Source: GCA-2724215 sp015660315 (GTDB lineage: Bacteria; Latescibacterota; UBA2968; UBA8231). From it: a stretch of DNA of 6,734 nt. The notes under the pieces are model-generated. The model was not told where the DNA came from. It saw nothing but the letters and a program-made list of their open reading frames with translations, and searched no databases. This document shows, piece after piece, positions 1-6,056 of this stretch. Each line of letters starts with the position of its first letter. Positions within the stretch are counted from its first letter, which is position 1. The translations under genes and the position numbers were made by a program. The stretch is from positions 1 to 6,734 of the forward strand of contig JAPYQE010000314.1 in assembly GCA_029941315.1 (NCBI GenBank), given 5' to 3'.

Positions 1-90
1 TATTTTTACACGGCATCTGTGATAAATAAATCGAATGCTGGGGGGCTTTGGCGTAGGCCCACCGATCTTAATGCTCGTAAGTATTTCCTT

Positions 91-1437
91 TTAGTATCCC
101 AACTCCTGCTCCATTTCCCCGACCACATCCACGATCACCTGTGCGACTTGCTCGATCTGTTCTTCATTAATGGTAAAGGGCGGGCTGATGGCGATATGGT
201 CGCCATTGACGCCGTCGATCATGCCCGCCGAACCCGGCATAATTAGCACACCCTTGTCGAATACGCGGTTGACGAAGGCGGAGGTGACACCCTGCTGAGG
301 GTCGAAGGGTTCGCCGGTGCTTTTGTCTTTTGAGAATTCGACGCCATTGAGCAGCCCGTGCCCGCCGCGTACCGCGCTGACGATCGGCGAGGCTTCTAAA
401 GGCAGCAGCTTTTCGTGCAGCAAATCGCCCATTTTGGCGCAGCGGGCGACGAGGTCGTTGTCGGCGATATAGTTTTGCACTGCTAGGGCGATGGCGCAGG
501 AGAGCGGGTTGCCGCCGTAGGTGTGGCCGTGCACATAGTGGTTTTGCTTTTTGTAGATACCGTCGTAGATCTCGTCGCGAACCAAAGTGGCGGCAATGGG
601 GGTATAGCCGCTGCTCAAGCCTTTGCCTGTGGCCATGATATCGGGCACTACGCCTTGCCAATGCTCGATGCCAAAATTTTTGCCAGTGCGGCCAAAGCCG
701 GTGACCACCTCGTCGATGATCATCAGGATGTTGTGGCGGTCGCAGATCTCGCGCAGGGTCGGGAAGTAATCGGGTGGGGGTTTTAGGCCGCAGCACGAGG
801 TGCCCGAAATAGGTTCGGCGATAAAGGCGGCGATATAATCCGCACCCTCTTGTTTGATAACACGCTCCAACTCCTCGGCGCAAGAGAGGGTGCAGGCGGG
901 TTGGCCTTTGCAGTATGGGCAATGCGAGGGATTGGGGAAGGTGATGTGCGGGAAGTCGAGCAGATAGGGCATATAGTCCTCGCGCCAAGTCGAGCGACCC
1001 GACATCGACAGGGCACCGAGGGTATTGCCGTGCCAGGACTGCCAACGGGTAATGACTTTGTATTTTTTCGGGTTGCCGGTCTCGAGGTGGTATTTGCGGG
1101 CGATCTTGAGCCCGGCCTCGGTGGCTTCAGAACCGCCAGAGACGAAGAACACGCGGTTGAGGTCGCCGGGAGCCATGGCGGTGAGTTTGTCGGCCAGATC
1201 GATCTGCGGCTGAGTGAGGAAGCGGGCGTAGGTGAAACACACTTTGTCGGCTTGGGTTTGCATTGCGGCGGAGATTTCGGGCACGCCGTGGCCGATGGAG
1301 ACAACGTGTACGCCGGCGCAGGCGTCGAGGTAGGCGCGGCCGTCTTCGGCGTAGAGGTAGCAGTCCTTGCCGTGGGATATTTGTGGCCAGTTGTTCGTGA
1401 TGACGCGATGGAAGATGCTGTCGGTGGCAGTTGTCAT
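91..1437 (-). CDS. Class III (omega-type) PLP-dependent aminotransferase
   Basis: Complete 448-residue protein, the usual length for class III (subgroup II) aminotransferases. These cytoplasmic enzymes move an amino group between an amine or omega-amino acid and a keto acid such as pyruvate or 2-oxoglutarate. Visible landmarks, in order: the glycine-rich phosphate-binding loop SGGSEATEAGLK (residues 100-111), the aromatic-His pair W135-H136 that stacks on PLP, D242 in IIDEVVTGFGRTG (pairs with the pyridine nitrogen), the Schiff-base lysine K272 in ATGKGLSSGY, and T306 in HTYGGNP. All key residues are present, so it should be active. A four-cysteine stretch (C173, C176, C182, C186) lies in the middle. 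The ATG is supported by AAAGGA at 1447-1452, nine bases upstream. It diverges from the SDR gene across a 172-base region with a palindrome and a promoter-like pair. The family is certain; the substrate (for example beta-alanine, GABA, a diamine or taurine) cannot be told from sequence. Confidence 0.95.
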   Translation of the reverse strand: MTTATDSIFHRVITNNWPQISHGKDCYLYAEDGRAYLDACAGVHVVSIGHGVPEISAAMQTQADKVCFTYARFLTQPQIDLADKLTAMAPGDLNRVFFVSGGSEATEAGLKIARKYHLETGNPKKYKVITRWQSWHGNTLGALSMSGRSTWREDYMPYLLDFPHITFPNPSHCPYCKGQPACTLSCAEELERVIKQEGADYIAAFIAEPISGTSCCGLKPPPDYFPTLREICDRHNILMIIDEVVTGFGRTGKNFGIEHWQGVVPDIMATGKGLSSGYTPIAATLVRDEIYDGIYKKQNHYVHGHTYGGNPLSCAIALAVQNYIADNDLVARCAKMGDLLHEKLLPLEASPIVSAVRGGHGLLNGVEFSKDKSTGEPFDPQQGVTSAFVNRVFDKGVLIMPGSAGMIDGVNGDHIAISPPFTINEEQIEQVAQVIVDVVGEMEQELGY

Positions 1438-1491
1438 GGACGGTGATCCTTTCGAAACAAACGAAGGCGGTGTGTTGCGATTGTTGCGCGG

Positions 1492-1520
1492 AATATATGA
1501 AGTGGGAGGGCGCGCGTCTA
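1492..1520 (-). promoter_or_regulatory. Putative sigma70-type promoter of the aminotransferase gene
   Basis: Read on the minus strand, TAGACG (1515-1520, 4 of 6 matches to TTGACA) is followed after 17 bases by TATATT (1492-1497, 5 of 6 matches to TATAAT). This would start a transcript near 1485, with a leader of roughly 48 bases containing the AAAGGA ribosome binding site. The -35 element lies inside the left arm of the palindrome at 1516-1539, so a protein bound there could block it. This rests on consensus matching only. Confidence 0.4.
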
Positions 1521-1539
1521 CAAAGCATATTTTGTATAC
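1516..1539. promoter_or_regulatory. Imperfect 24-base palindrome, candidate operator between divergent genes
   Basis: The arms GTCTACAAA (1516-1524) and TTTGTATAC (1531-1539) are reverse complements at 8 of 9 positions, with the spacer GCATAT between them. The inner six bases of each arm (TACAAA and TTTGTA) match perfectly. The site sits in an AT-rich island between the divergent aminotransferase and SDR genes. It overlaps the -35-like element of the former and contains TATACT (1535-1540), a -10-like hexamer pointing towards the latter. The size and symmetry suit a dimeric repressor such as a GntR- or LacI-type regulator, but no regulator gene lies in the window. Confidence 0.45.
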
Positions 1540-1609
1540 TTAGGCCGTCTTAAAAAGTCGAGGGTGGGGGGGATGTGCAGTTTGTCTCTAAACAATCTGG
1601 GGCTTTAAC

Positions 1610-2377
1610 ATGAGTTATGTCGAGGAGCTATTTTCGCTTGGGGGTAAGACGGCGGTGGTGACGGGCGCCGGGCGCGGCTTGGGGCGCGGGATCGCTGAAG
1701 CGTTGAGTCGGGCTGGGGCTAGGACGCTGTTGGTGGGAAGGAACGCCGAGCGTTTGCAAGTGGCGCGGGAAGAGTTGGCGGCTTGGGGTGGGGAGGTGCT
1801 GGCACGGCCTGGTGATTTGGGCGAGCGCGCAGAGGTTGACGCGTTGATCGAGTATATCAAAGCTGAGTTCGGGCAGTTGCATATACTGGTCAATAACGCT
1901 GGGGTGACCAAGCCGCAGCCCTTGCTCGAATATGCGGACGAGGCTTGGGATGAAACACTGCGCGTCAATCTCGACGCGCCCTTTCGCCTGGCGCGGGGTT
2001 TGGCACCGCTGATGCCGGAAGGCGGGTCGATTATCAACATTACCAGCATCGCTGCCGAGTTGGGTGCGGGAGACAATCCGGCCTATGGTGCGTCGAAGGG
2101 CGGGCTCAAGCAGTTGACGAAATTTTTGGCACACGATTTGGCGGCGCATGGGATTCGGGTCAATGCGATCGGCCCGGGGTATTTTCATACCGATATGGGG
2201 GCGCTGAGTTGGAATGACCCGCAGCGGCGGGCACAGCGGGCGGCGAGCACGATGGTGGGGCGTTGGGGGGAGCCGGAAGATTTGGCGGGGGTGGCGGTGT
2301 TGTTGGCTTCTGATGCGGCGGGGTATATCACGGGGCAGGACTTTTATGTCGATGGGGGGTGGCTGGCAAAGCTTTAG
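1610..2377 (+). CDS. Short-chain dehydrogenase/reductase (classical SDR)
   Basis: Complete 255-residue classical SDR, a cytoplasmic NAD(P)(H)-dependent enzyme that interconverts an alcohol and a ketone. The Rossmann motif TGAGRGLG is at residues 18-25 and NNAG at 95-98. The catalytic set is N120, S146, Y159 and K163 (YGASK), followed by the PG motif (189-190) and the C-terminal GQDFYVDGGW typical of the family. The arrangement resembles the gluconate 5-dehydrogenase and 3-oxoacyl-ACP reductase branch, so a sugar acid, polyol or hydroxy acid is a reasonable but unproven substrate. The start gives a normal N-terminus (a short lead, then GKTAVVTG). No good Shine-Dalgarno precedes it, only TGGGG at 1598-1602. 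It diverges from the aminotransferase and converges on the aldo/keto reductase across the N gap. Codons end mainly in G, unlike the C-ending codons of the minus-strand genes. Confidence 0.95.
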   Translation: MSYVEELFSLGGKTAVVTGAGRGLGRGIAEALSRAGARTLLVGRNAERLQVAREELAAWGGEVLARPGDLGERAEVDALIEYIKAEFGQLHILVNNAGVTKPQPLLEYADEAWDETLRVNLDAPFRLARGLAPLMPEGGSIINITSIAAELGAGDNPAYGASKGGLKQLTKFLAHDLAAHGIRVNAIGPGYFHTDMGALSWNDPQRRAQRAASTMVGRWGEPEDLAGVAVLLASDAAGYITGQDFYVDGGWLAKL

Positions 2378-2413
2378 GGTGAGAGGGTTGGCCCGTACCT
2401 CCGGCGGCAGGCC

Positions 2414-2513
2414 NNNNNNNNNNNNNNNNNNNNNNNNNNNNNNNNNNNNNNNNNNNNNNNNNNNNNNNNNNNNNNNNNNNNNNNNNNNNNNNNNNNNNNN
2501 NNNNNNNNNNNNN
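2414..2513. other. Assembly gap of 100 N
   Basis: There are exactly 100 N, the conventional filler for a scaffold gap of unknown size, so the true distance between the flanks may be much smaller or larger. The gap removes the last residues of the aldo/keto reductase gene and whatever lies between it and the end of the SDR gene. Reading frames that appear to run through the gap have no meaning. Confidence 0.97.
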
Positions 2514-3424
2514 TCCAGGGCCCGGACAGCCGCCGCGAGCTGTGCGGGCTTTTTTACGCCCAGGATCGCGCTGGTTATGCCCGGAGTGGAGACCGTGGTG
2601 CGGATGGTATAGTCGAAGAGACTCAGGTTCGCTGCGTCGGCTTGCGCCGATATTTCGGCGAGGGACCGTTGGGTTTGCGCGTCTTGCAATTGCGGCAGCC
2701 ACTCGGGTTTTTCGGCTGCGCGCGAATCGGCAGGCGGGTTGTCCGGGTCGGTGTATTTACCGCTGAGCAGGCCGCTTTCCAAGATGCGGTAGGCGATTAC
2801 GGCAACTTCCCGCTCGATACAAAGAGGGAGCAGGTCTTCTGCGATGGTGCGGTTGAGCAGGCTGAAGGAAGGCTGGTGGGCGACGGGTAGCGGCCAATTG
2901 CCTTCAGCGCAGAGATCGAGGATCTGCCGGGTCTGATCGGCAGCGAAATTGGAGACGGCCCAATGGCGAGTCTTGCCGCTGGCGATAAGTTCGGCGCAGG
3001 CGGCTATCGATTCTGCTAAGGGCGTGTCGGGGTCGGGGACATGGAGATAAAAAAGATCGAGATAGTCGGTTTGCAGGCGCTTGAGGCTGCGTTCGCATTC
3101 GCGCAGCAGGTGGGTGCGGCTCAGGCCTTTGTCTTCCGGCTCGGGGCCGATCGGGTTGCCGGCCTTGGTGGCGAGTACGGCGTGGTCGCGGCGGCCGTGC
3201 AGGGCTTGGCCGATATACGCTTCGGCGAGGCCGCCGGGCGAGCCCATCGAGCGAGTATACCCCTCGTACATATTGGCGGTGTCGATGAAGTTGATGCCCA
3301 GGTCGAGAGCGGCGTGCACTATTTTGACGGCTTCTCTTTCGCCCACAGGCGTGCCGAAGGTCATCGTGCCCAGGCACAGGGGCGAGACCTTGAGGTCGGT
3401 GTGCAGGATCAGGCGTCGCTGCAT
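2514..3424 (-). CDS. Aldo/keto reductase, C-terminus lost in the assembly gap
   Basis: The visible 303 residues cover nearly all of an aldo/keto reductase, a cytoplasmic NADPH-dependent (beta/alpha)8-barrel enzyme acting on aldehydes, ketones or sugars. The catalytic tetrad is complete: D48 and Y53 (IDTANMYEG), K87 (ATKAGNP) and H128 (FYLHVPDPDTP). WAVSNF (155-160) lies in the barrel, and ILGVKKPAQL near the end matches the cofactor-binding segment. Roughly 10-30 residues should be missing. I chose the ATG at 3422-3424 because it lies two bases past the stop of the ThuA-like gene. A TTG seven codons earlier is in frame but would overlap that gene. No Shine-Dalgarno is seen, so translation probably depends on coupling to the upstream gene. 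The family resembles the branch with GlLsGKY-type motifs (residues 218-224) that includes sugar and glyceraldehyde reductases. The substrate is unknown. Confidence 0.92.
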
Positions 3425-3426
3425 GC

Positions 3427-4068
3427 TCAGTTGGTGCCGGCCCAACGCACGCCTTGGGTCATCAGCTTTTGCATACCGGGGCGGGTGAAGGTGTCGGGGC
3501 CGTGGCCCAAGGCGGTGTAGAAGACGCGACCGTCGCCAAAAAATTTGGTCCAGGCCAGGGGGTGCTTCTTATCGGACCATTCGGCGGTGGCGAGGATATT
3601 GATTTCGGGAAACCAAGCCGACATATAGATCTCGTCTTCGACCTCAAAGTCCGTTAGGTCTGCGGTGATCGGATGCTCGCTCTCGGTGACGTTGACGGTA
3701 AAGGTCAGGCCCGGTGGGTGCCAATTGGCGTGGCCGCCGAGCAGGTCCACGGCGCGCGCGCCGATATTCCAGGCAGTGCCATGGATGCCAACTAGGCCCT
3801 TGCCGCTGCGCACGAAGTCGAGCAGGCCGTCTTCCTGGTTTGTTGTAAGCTCGGCTTCCCATATGCGCGAGCCGTCGTCCTGGGGCACGGGATGGGTGAA
3901 ACCGGTGCCGAAGACGCAGACATCAAACGCGTCGAGCCCATCCGCGAGAATATCCTTGTCGTCTTCTAACGCGACATCCAGGTCATCTGCCGCACCGAGG
4001 AACTCGTGTATCAAGGGGGCACTCTTCTCGAATCCGTGGTTGGGGCCGGATAGGATTAAGACTTGCAT
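3427..4068 (-). CDS. ThuA-like domain protein
   Basis: Complete 213-residue single-domain protein of the ThuA-like family (glutamine-amidotransferase-like fold), named for a rhizobial trehalose-utilisation gene and common in carbohydrate-degradation loci. Visible family features: an N-terminal strand and turn LILSGPNHGFE, GLVGIHGTAWN (91-101, with H96), GGHANWHPPG (111-120), EHPIT (131-135), DEIY (145-148), HPLAW (169-173), and the C-terminal strand GRVFYTALGHGPDTF with H189. There is no signal peptide, so a cytoplasmic location is expected. The start has a strong AAGGAG (4078-4083) nine bases upstream. It is the first gene of a leftward pair with the aldo/keto reductase, two bases apart, which fits joint work on a sugar or keto-sugar (inference). 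A -10-like TATAGT lies upstream on the minus strand (4114-4119), but no convincing -35 accompanies it. A perfect 8-base palindrome, TTACGTAA (4129-4136), is close by. The biochemical role of ThuA proteins is not settled enough to name a reaction. Confidence 0.92.
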   Translation of the reverse strand: MQVLILSGPNHGFEKSAPLIHEFLGAADDLDVALEDDKDILADGLDAFDVCVFGTGFTHPVPQDDGSRIWEAELTTNQEDGLLDFVRSGKGLVGIHGTAWNIGARAVDLLGGHANWHPPGLTFTVNVTESEHPITADLTDFEVEDEIYMSAWFPEINILATAEWSDKKHPLAWTKFFGDGRVFYTALGHGPDTFTRPGMQKLMTQGVRWAGTN

Positions 4069-4187
4069 ATTGATTGTCTCCTTGGCGGCGGGGTATCGAC
4101 CTTGAGGTAATAGACTATAGGACCCACATTACGTAACGACAGGGGGCTGGTCAATAGGTTGATGCTCTTGGGCTCTTGCCGTTGGTT

Positions 4188-4210
4188 CTGGATCGCGGTC
4201 CGGTTTTTTT
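4188..4210 (+). terminator. Rho-independent terminator-like hairpin, plus strand
   Basis: CTGGAT (4188-4193) pairs with GTCCGG (4198-4203) in a 6-base-pair stem containing two G-T wobbles, closed by the loop CGCG and followed by seven T (4204-4210). The layout is that of an intrinsic terminator reading rightwards, though the stem is only moderately stable. No plus-strand gene ends nearby. It could insulate the downstream gene from antisense readthrough, act as a leader attenuator, or end a small RNA. Confidence 0.4.
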
Positions 4211-4237
4211 GGCGTTTGAGGGTGACGTTTGTATTCT
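4209..4237 (+). promoter_or_regulatory. Putative promoter of the 219-residue membrane protein gene
   Basis: TTGGCG (4209-4214, 4 of 6 matches to TTGACA) and TATTCT (4232-4237, 4 of 6 to TATAAT) are 17 bases apart. They lie just after the T-run of the hairpin and about 70 bases before the start codon. A weaker alternative is GTGACG (4222-4227) with TGTTAA (4245-4250), also 17 bases apart. Consensus matching only. Confidence 0.3.
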
Positions 4238-4297
4238 ACAAGAGTGTTAAAACAAAAAGTGTGGGAATTTCGCTGGTTAGACGAGTTGCAATATAAG

Positions 4298-4303
4298 AGG
4301 AGG
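4298..4303 (+). promoter_or_regulatory. Strong ribosome binding site (AGGAGG)
   Basis: A perfect AGGAGG lies five bases before the ATG at 4309. It fixes that start and argues that the 219-residue reading frame is a real, well-translated gene. Confidence 0.8.
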
Positions 4304-4308
4304 CTAAG

Positions 4309-4968
4309 ATGAGAAAGCTTATTGTGGTAGGGCTGGCGGGGTGGGCGGCGATGTTGATGCAAGTATCGGTGGTCGAGGCGCAAGGACAAGGTGATGTGCT
4401 CAACGAATCGCCGCTAGCGCCGATACCGCAGGAAATGAGCTATGAGGAGTATAGGGATATGAACCGCCGGCTCACCGTCGGTCTTGCGCTCAAGGCAATC
4501 CCGGTGCCGGGCATGCTGCATTTTTACGCGGGTGATTCGAAGACGGGTAAGCGACTTTTAAAGACGAGCCTATTGGGTATGGCGTCGATCGTGACTGGGG
4601 CGATTCTGGTCGGCGAGGGCGACTTCCCCTCTACGGACTTTGAGGTGATGGTGCTCAATGCTGGGGATAAGGACGAGGAGCGTCGATACGAGAAAATTCC
4701 CGTTAGACTAGAAGGCGAGGCCACGCACTATCGGCTGCGCGAGCTCAAGCGCGACGGCGATCTCGGTATTGGCGGCCCGTTGATCGCGCTCGGGGTGGCG
4801 GTCATCGTCTATGACTTTGTTTACGATTTTGTACATGGGGTTCGAGTGATAGAAGAGAAGCGAGACCGGGTGCGTTTTAAATACGGCCAACAGCTCAAAC
4901 TACAAATGAGCATGCGCGGTGACCGCGCAGCGCCTAGCCCGGGGTTGGCGTTGAACTATACGTTCTAA
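4309..4968 (+). CDS. Hypothetical exported membrane protein with two hydrophobic segments
   Basis: 219 residues that I do not recognise as a named family. Residues 1-24 form a signal peptide (MRK, a hydrophobic core, then VEA before Q25). A charged stretch follows, with a YEEYRDMNRR patch (45-54), then IPVPGMLHFYAGDSKTGKR (64-82) leading into a hydrophobic segment at about 84-103. A hydrophilic insert of about 50 residues comes next, then a second hydrophobic segment at about 152-171 ending in the repeated YDFVYDFV, a charged tail, and a final phenylalanine (NYTF). The pattern of proline-glycine, aromatic-Tyr-x-Gly, hydrophobic helix, then helix plus aspartate and charged tail resembles small DUF5683- or TM2-like envelope proteins. 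That is inference from pattern only. A perfect AGGAGG supports the start, and the G-ending codons match the other plus-strand gene. It stands alone between two leftward operons, so the neighbours give no hint of its role. Confidence 0.82.
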   Translation: MRKLIVVGLAGWAAMLMQVSVVEAQGQGDVLNESPLAPIPQEMSYEEYRDMNRRLTVGLALKAIPVPGMLHFYAGDSKTGKRLLKTSLLGMASIVTGAILVGEGDFPSTDFEVMVLNAGDKDEERRYEKIPVRLEGEATHYRLRELKRDGDLGIGGPLIALGVAVIVYDFVYDFVHGVRVIEEKRDRVRFKYGQQLKLQMSMRGDRAAPSPGLALNYTF

Positions 4969-5033
4969 TCCCAAGCCGGCGTTGCGCCAGACGACAGAAC
5001 CTTCCTCTAAAAACGGATCCCTGCCGACTTGCA

Positions 5034-6056
5034 TCAGAAACGCGTATCCTCCCATTCAGAGAAGAGCGGGTCGATGCCCCAGTCGGCAGCCAGCCCTTCG
5101 AGCATCTGGCGGTGCTCGTTGCCGAGGGGGATGCCGCGTTCCCTGTTTTCCCGTTCTAAAGCCCATTCGTTGCCGCCGGTTAATTCGGTGCGGTCAGTAC
5201 CGGGCACCGGTTGCATTTTACGTGCGTCACCGACGTACTGATCCACTTGTGCTTGCACTTGCCCTTCGGGCATGAGGTGGCTGGTGTCGAAGACGGCAAT
5301 AAAGGCGCCCTGGTTGGCAATCCACGGCCCTTGCGTGCAATGTTCTAGGTAGATGCCGGCGACCGCGCCACCCAAGACTTGGATTATATTGCTCAGACCG
5401 AAGGACTTGAAGAAAGGAGCGGGGTTGGCGGCGAATTGATCTTCGTTGAAACCGAGGATGCCGCCGGCCATATCGAGGATCAGCGGCGGTTGCTCGCCGG
5501 CGGGTACGGCGATGCTCAGCGGCGAAGAGGTAATGGTGCTGTAGACCGGCCGGTCCGGGTCGTGGGTGCTGCGGTGGTTGGAGGCGGCCAGGCCGATGCA
5601 GTCGGCGGCGACGGCGCGGCGGGTGTAGTTGCCGGCAGCGCCGAAGTGGTGGTGGTTGCGCGTCGTGAGCACGGCGCTGCCGCATGTTTTGGCTTTGGCA
5701 ATGATCCGTTCGGTGCCGTGCCAACAGGGGAAATAGCCCAGGCCGCCGTCGCCATCGAGGACCAGGGCACCCGGTGCCTCGTGCACGACTTTGATGTCTG
5801 GGCGGGGATTGATGCCGCCGTCGCGCAGGTGGTGCAGATATTCCTTGCAGGCGTTGGTGCCGTGGCTGAAGACGCAGCGCAGATCATTGCCAGTGAGGAT
5901 TTGTCCCATCAATCGCGCGTCCTCATCGCGCAGACCAGCCTCGGAAAAGAGCGCGGCGACAAAGTCCTGCATCGCTTCGAAGGGCACGCGGATGCCGTGT
6001 TCGGGGGAGAGATTGCGTCGTTGTTTTAATGCGTGTTTGATTTCGCTTTCGTTCAT
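5034..6056 (-). CDS. Malate/L-lactate-type NAD(P)-dependent dehydrogenase (Ldh family)
   Basis: Complete 340-residue protein of the malate/L-lactate dehydrogenase family, which is unrelated to Rossmann-fold MDH and LDH. Known members use malate, L-lactate, sulfolactate, ureidoglycolate, or the cyclic imines piperideine- and pyrroline-2-carboxylate. Landmarks: NDLRCVFSHGT (57-67, with the conserved SHG), DGDGGLGYF (101-109), RNHHHFGAAGNY (133-144, the HFGAAG signature), TSSPLSIAVPA (176-186), LILDMAGG (192-199), FKSFGLSNIIQVLGG (216-230, the family's Lys-Gly-x-Gly-Leu region with Ser for the first Gly), and a C-terminal RERGIPLGNE. I chose the ATG at 6054-6056 because it overlaps the stop of the flavoprotein gene by four bases (ATGA) and gives the usual N-terminus; the frame stays open further upstream only because it runs antisense to nothing but the flavoprotein gene. 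AAAGAG just upstream is a weak ribosome binding site, so coupling is likely. It probably acts on the product of the flavoprotein. Substrate not known. Confidence 0.93.
   Translation of the reverse strand: MNESEIKHALKQRRNLSPEHGIRVPFEAMQDFVAALFSEAGLRDEDARLMGQILTGNDLRCVFSHGTNACKEYLHHLRDGGINPRPDIKVVHEAPGALVLDGDGGLGYFPCWHGTERIIAKAKTCGSAVLTTRNHHHFGAAGNYTRRAVAADCIGLAASNHRSTHDPDRPVYSTITSSPLSIAVPAGEQPPLILDMAGGILGFNEDQFAANPAPFFKSFGLSNIIQVLGGAVAGIYLEHCTQGPWIANQGAFIAVFDTSHLMPEGQVQAQVDQYVGDARKMQPVPGTDRTELTGGNEWALERENRERGIPLGNEHRQMLEGLAADWGIDPLFSEWEDTRF

Noticed and set aside
36..63. GC-rich inverted segment downstream of the aminotransferase as a terminator
   Set aside because: Only four contiguous base pairs (GGGC with GCCC), a 10-base loop, and no T-run next to the stem on either strand.
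19..246. A small plus-strand frame at the left edge
   Set aside because: Starts at GTG without a ribosome binding site and mostly overlaps the C-terminus of the aminotransferase in antisense. The first 90 bases hold no convincing gene.
167..1045. A long minus-strand frame inside the aminotransferase gene
   Set aside because: Arg/Leu/Pro-rich shadow of the C-ending codons of the aminotransferase; no domain or start signal.
850..1446. A 198-codon plus-strand frame antisense to the aminotransferase
   Set aside because: Gly/Val-rich composition typical of antisense of a GC-rich gene; no ribosome binding site or recognisable motif.
1628..3445. An apparent 605-residue minus-strand fusion of the aldo/keto reductase with a long C-terminal extension
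   Set aside because: The extension is the antisense of the SDR gene joined through 100 N of arbitrary length. It is rich in Arg and Pro with no recognisable domain, so it is an artefact.
4129..4389. An 86-codon minus-strand frame covering the divergent intergenic region
   Set aside because: His/Pro/Arg-rich low-complexity product with no ribosome binding site, overlapping the start of the membrane protein gene in antisense.
4978..4988. Hairpin GGCG-TTG-CGCC between the convergent membrane-protein and dehydrogenase genes as a terminator
   Set aside because: A four-base-pair stem with no following T-run; likely chance in GC-rich sequence.
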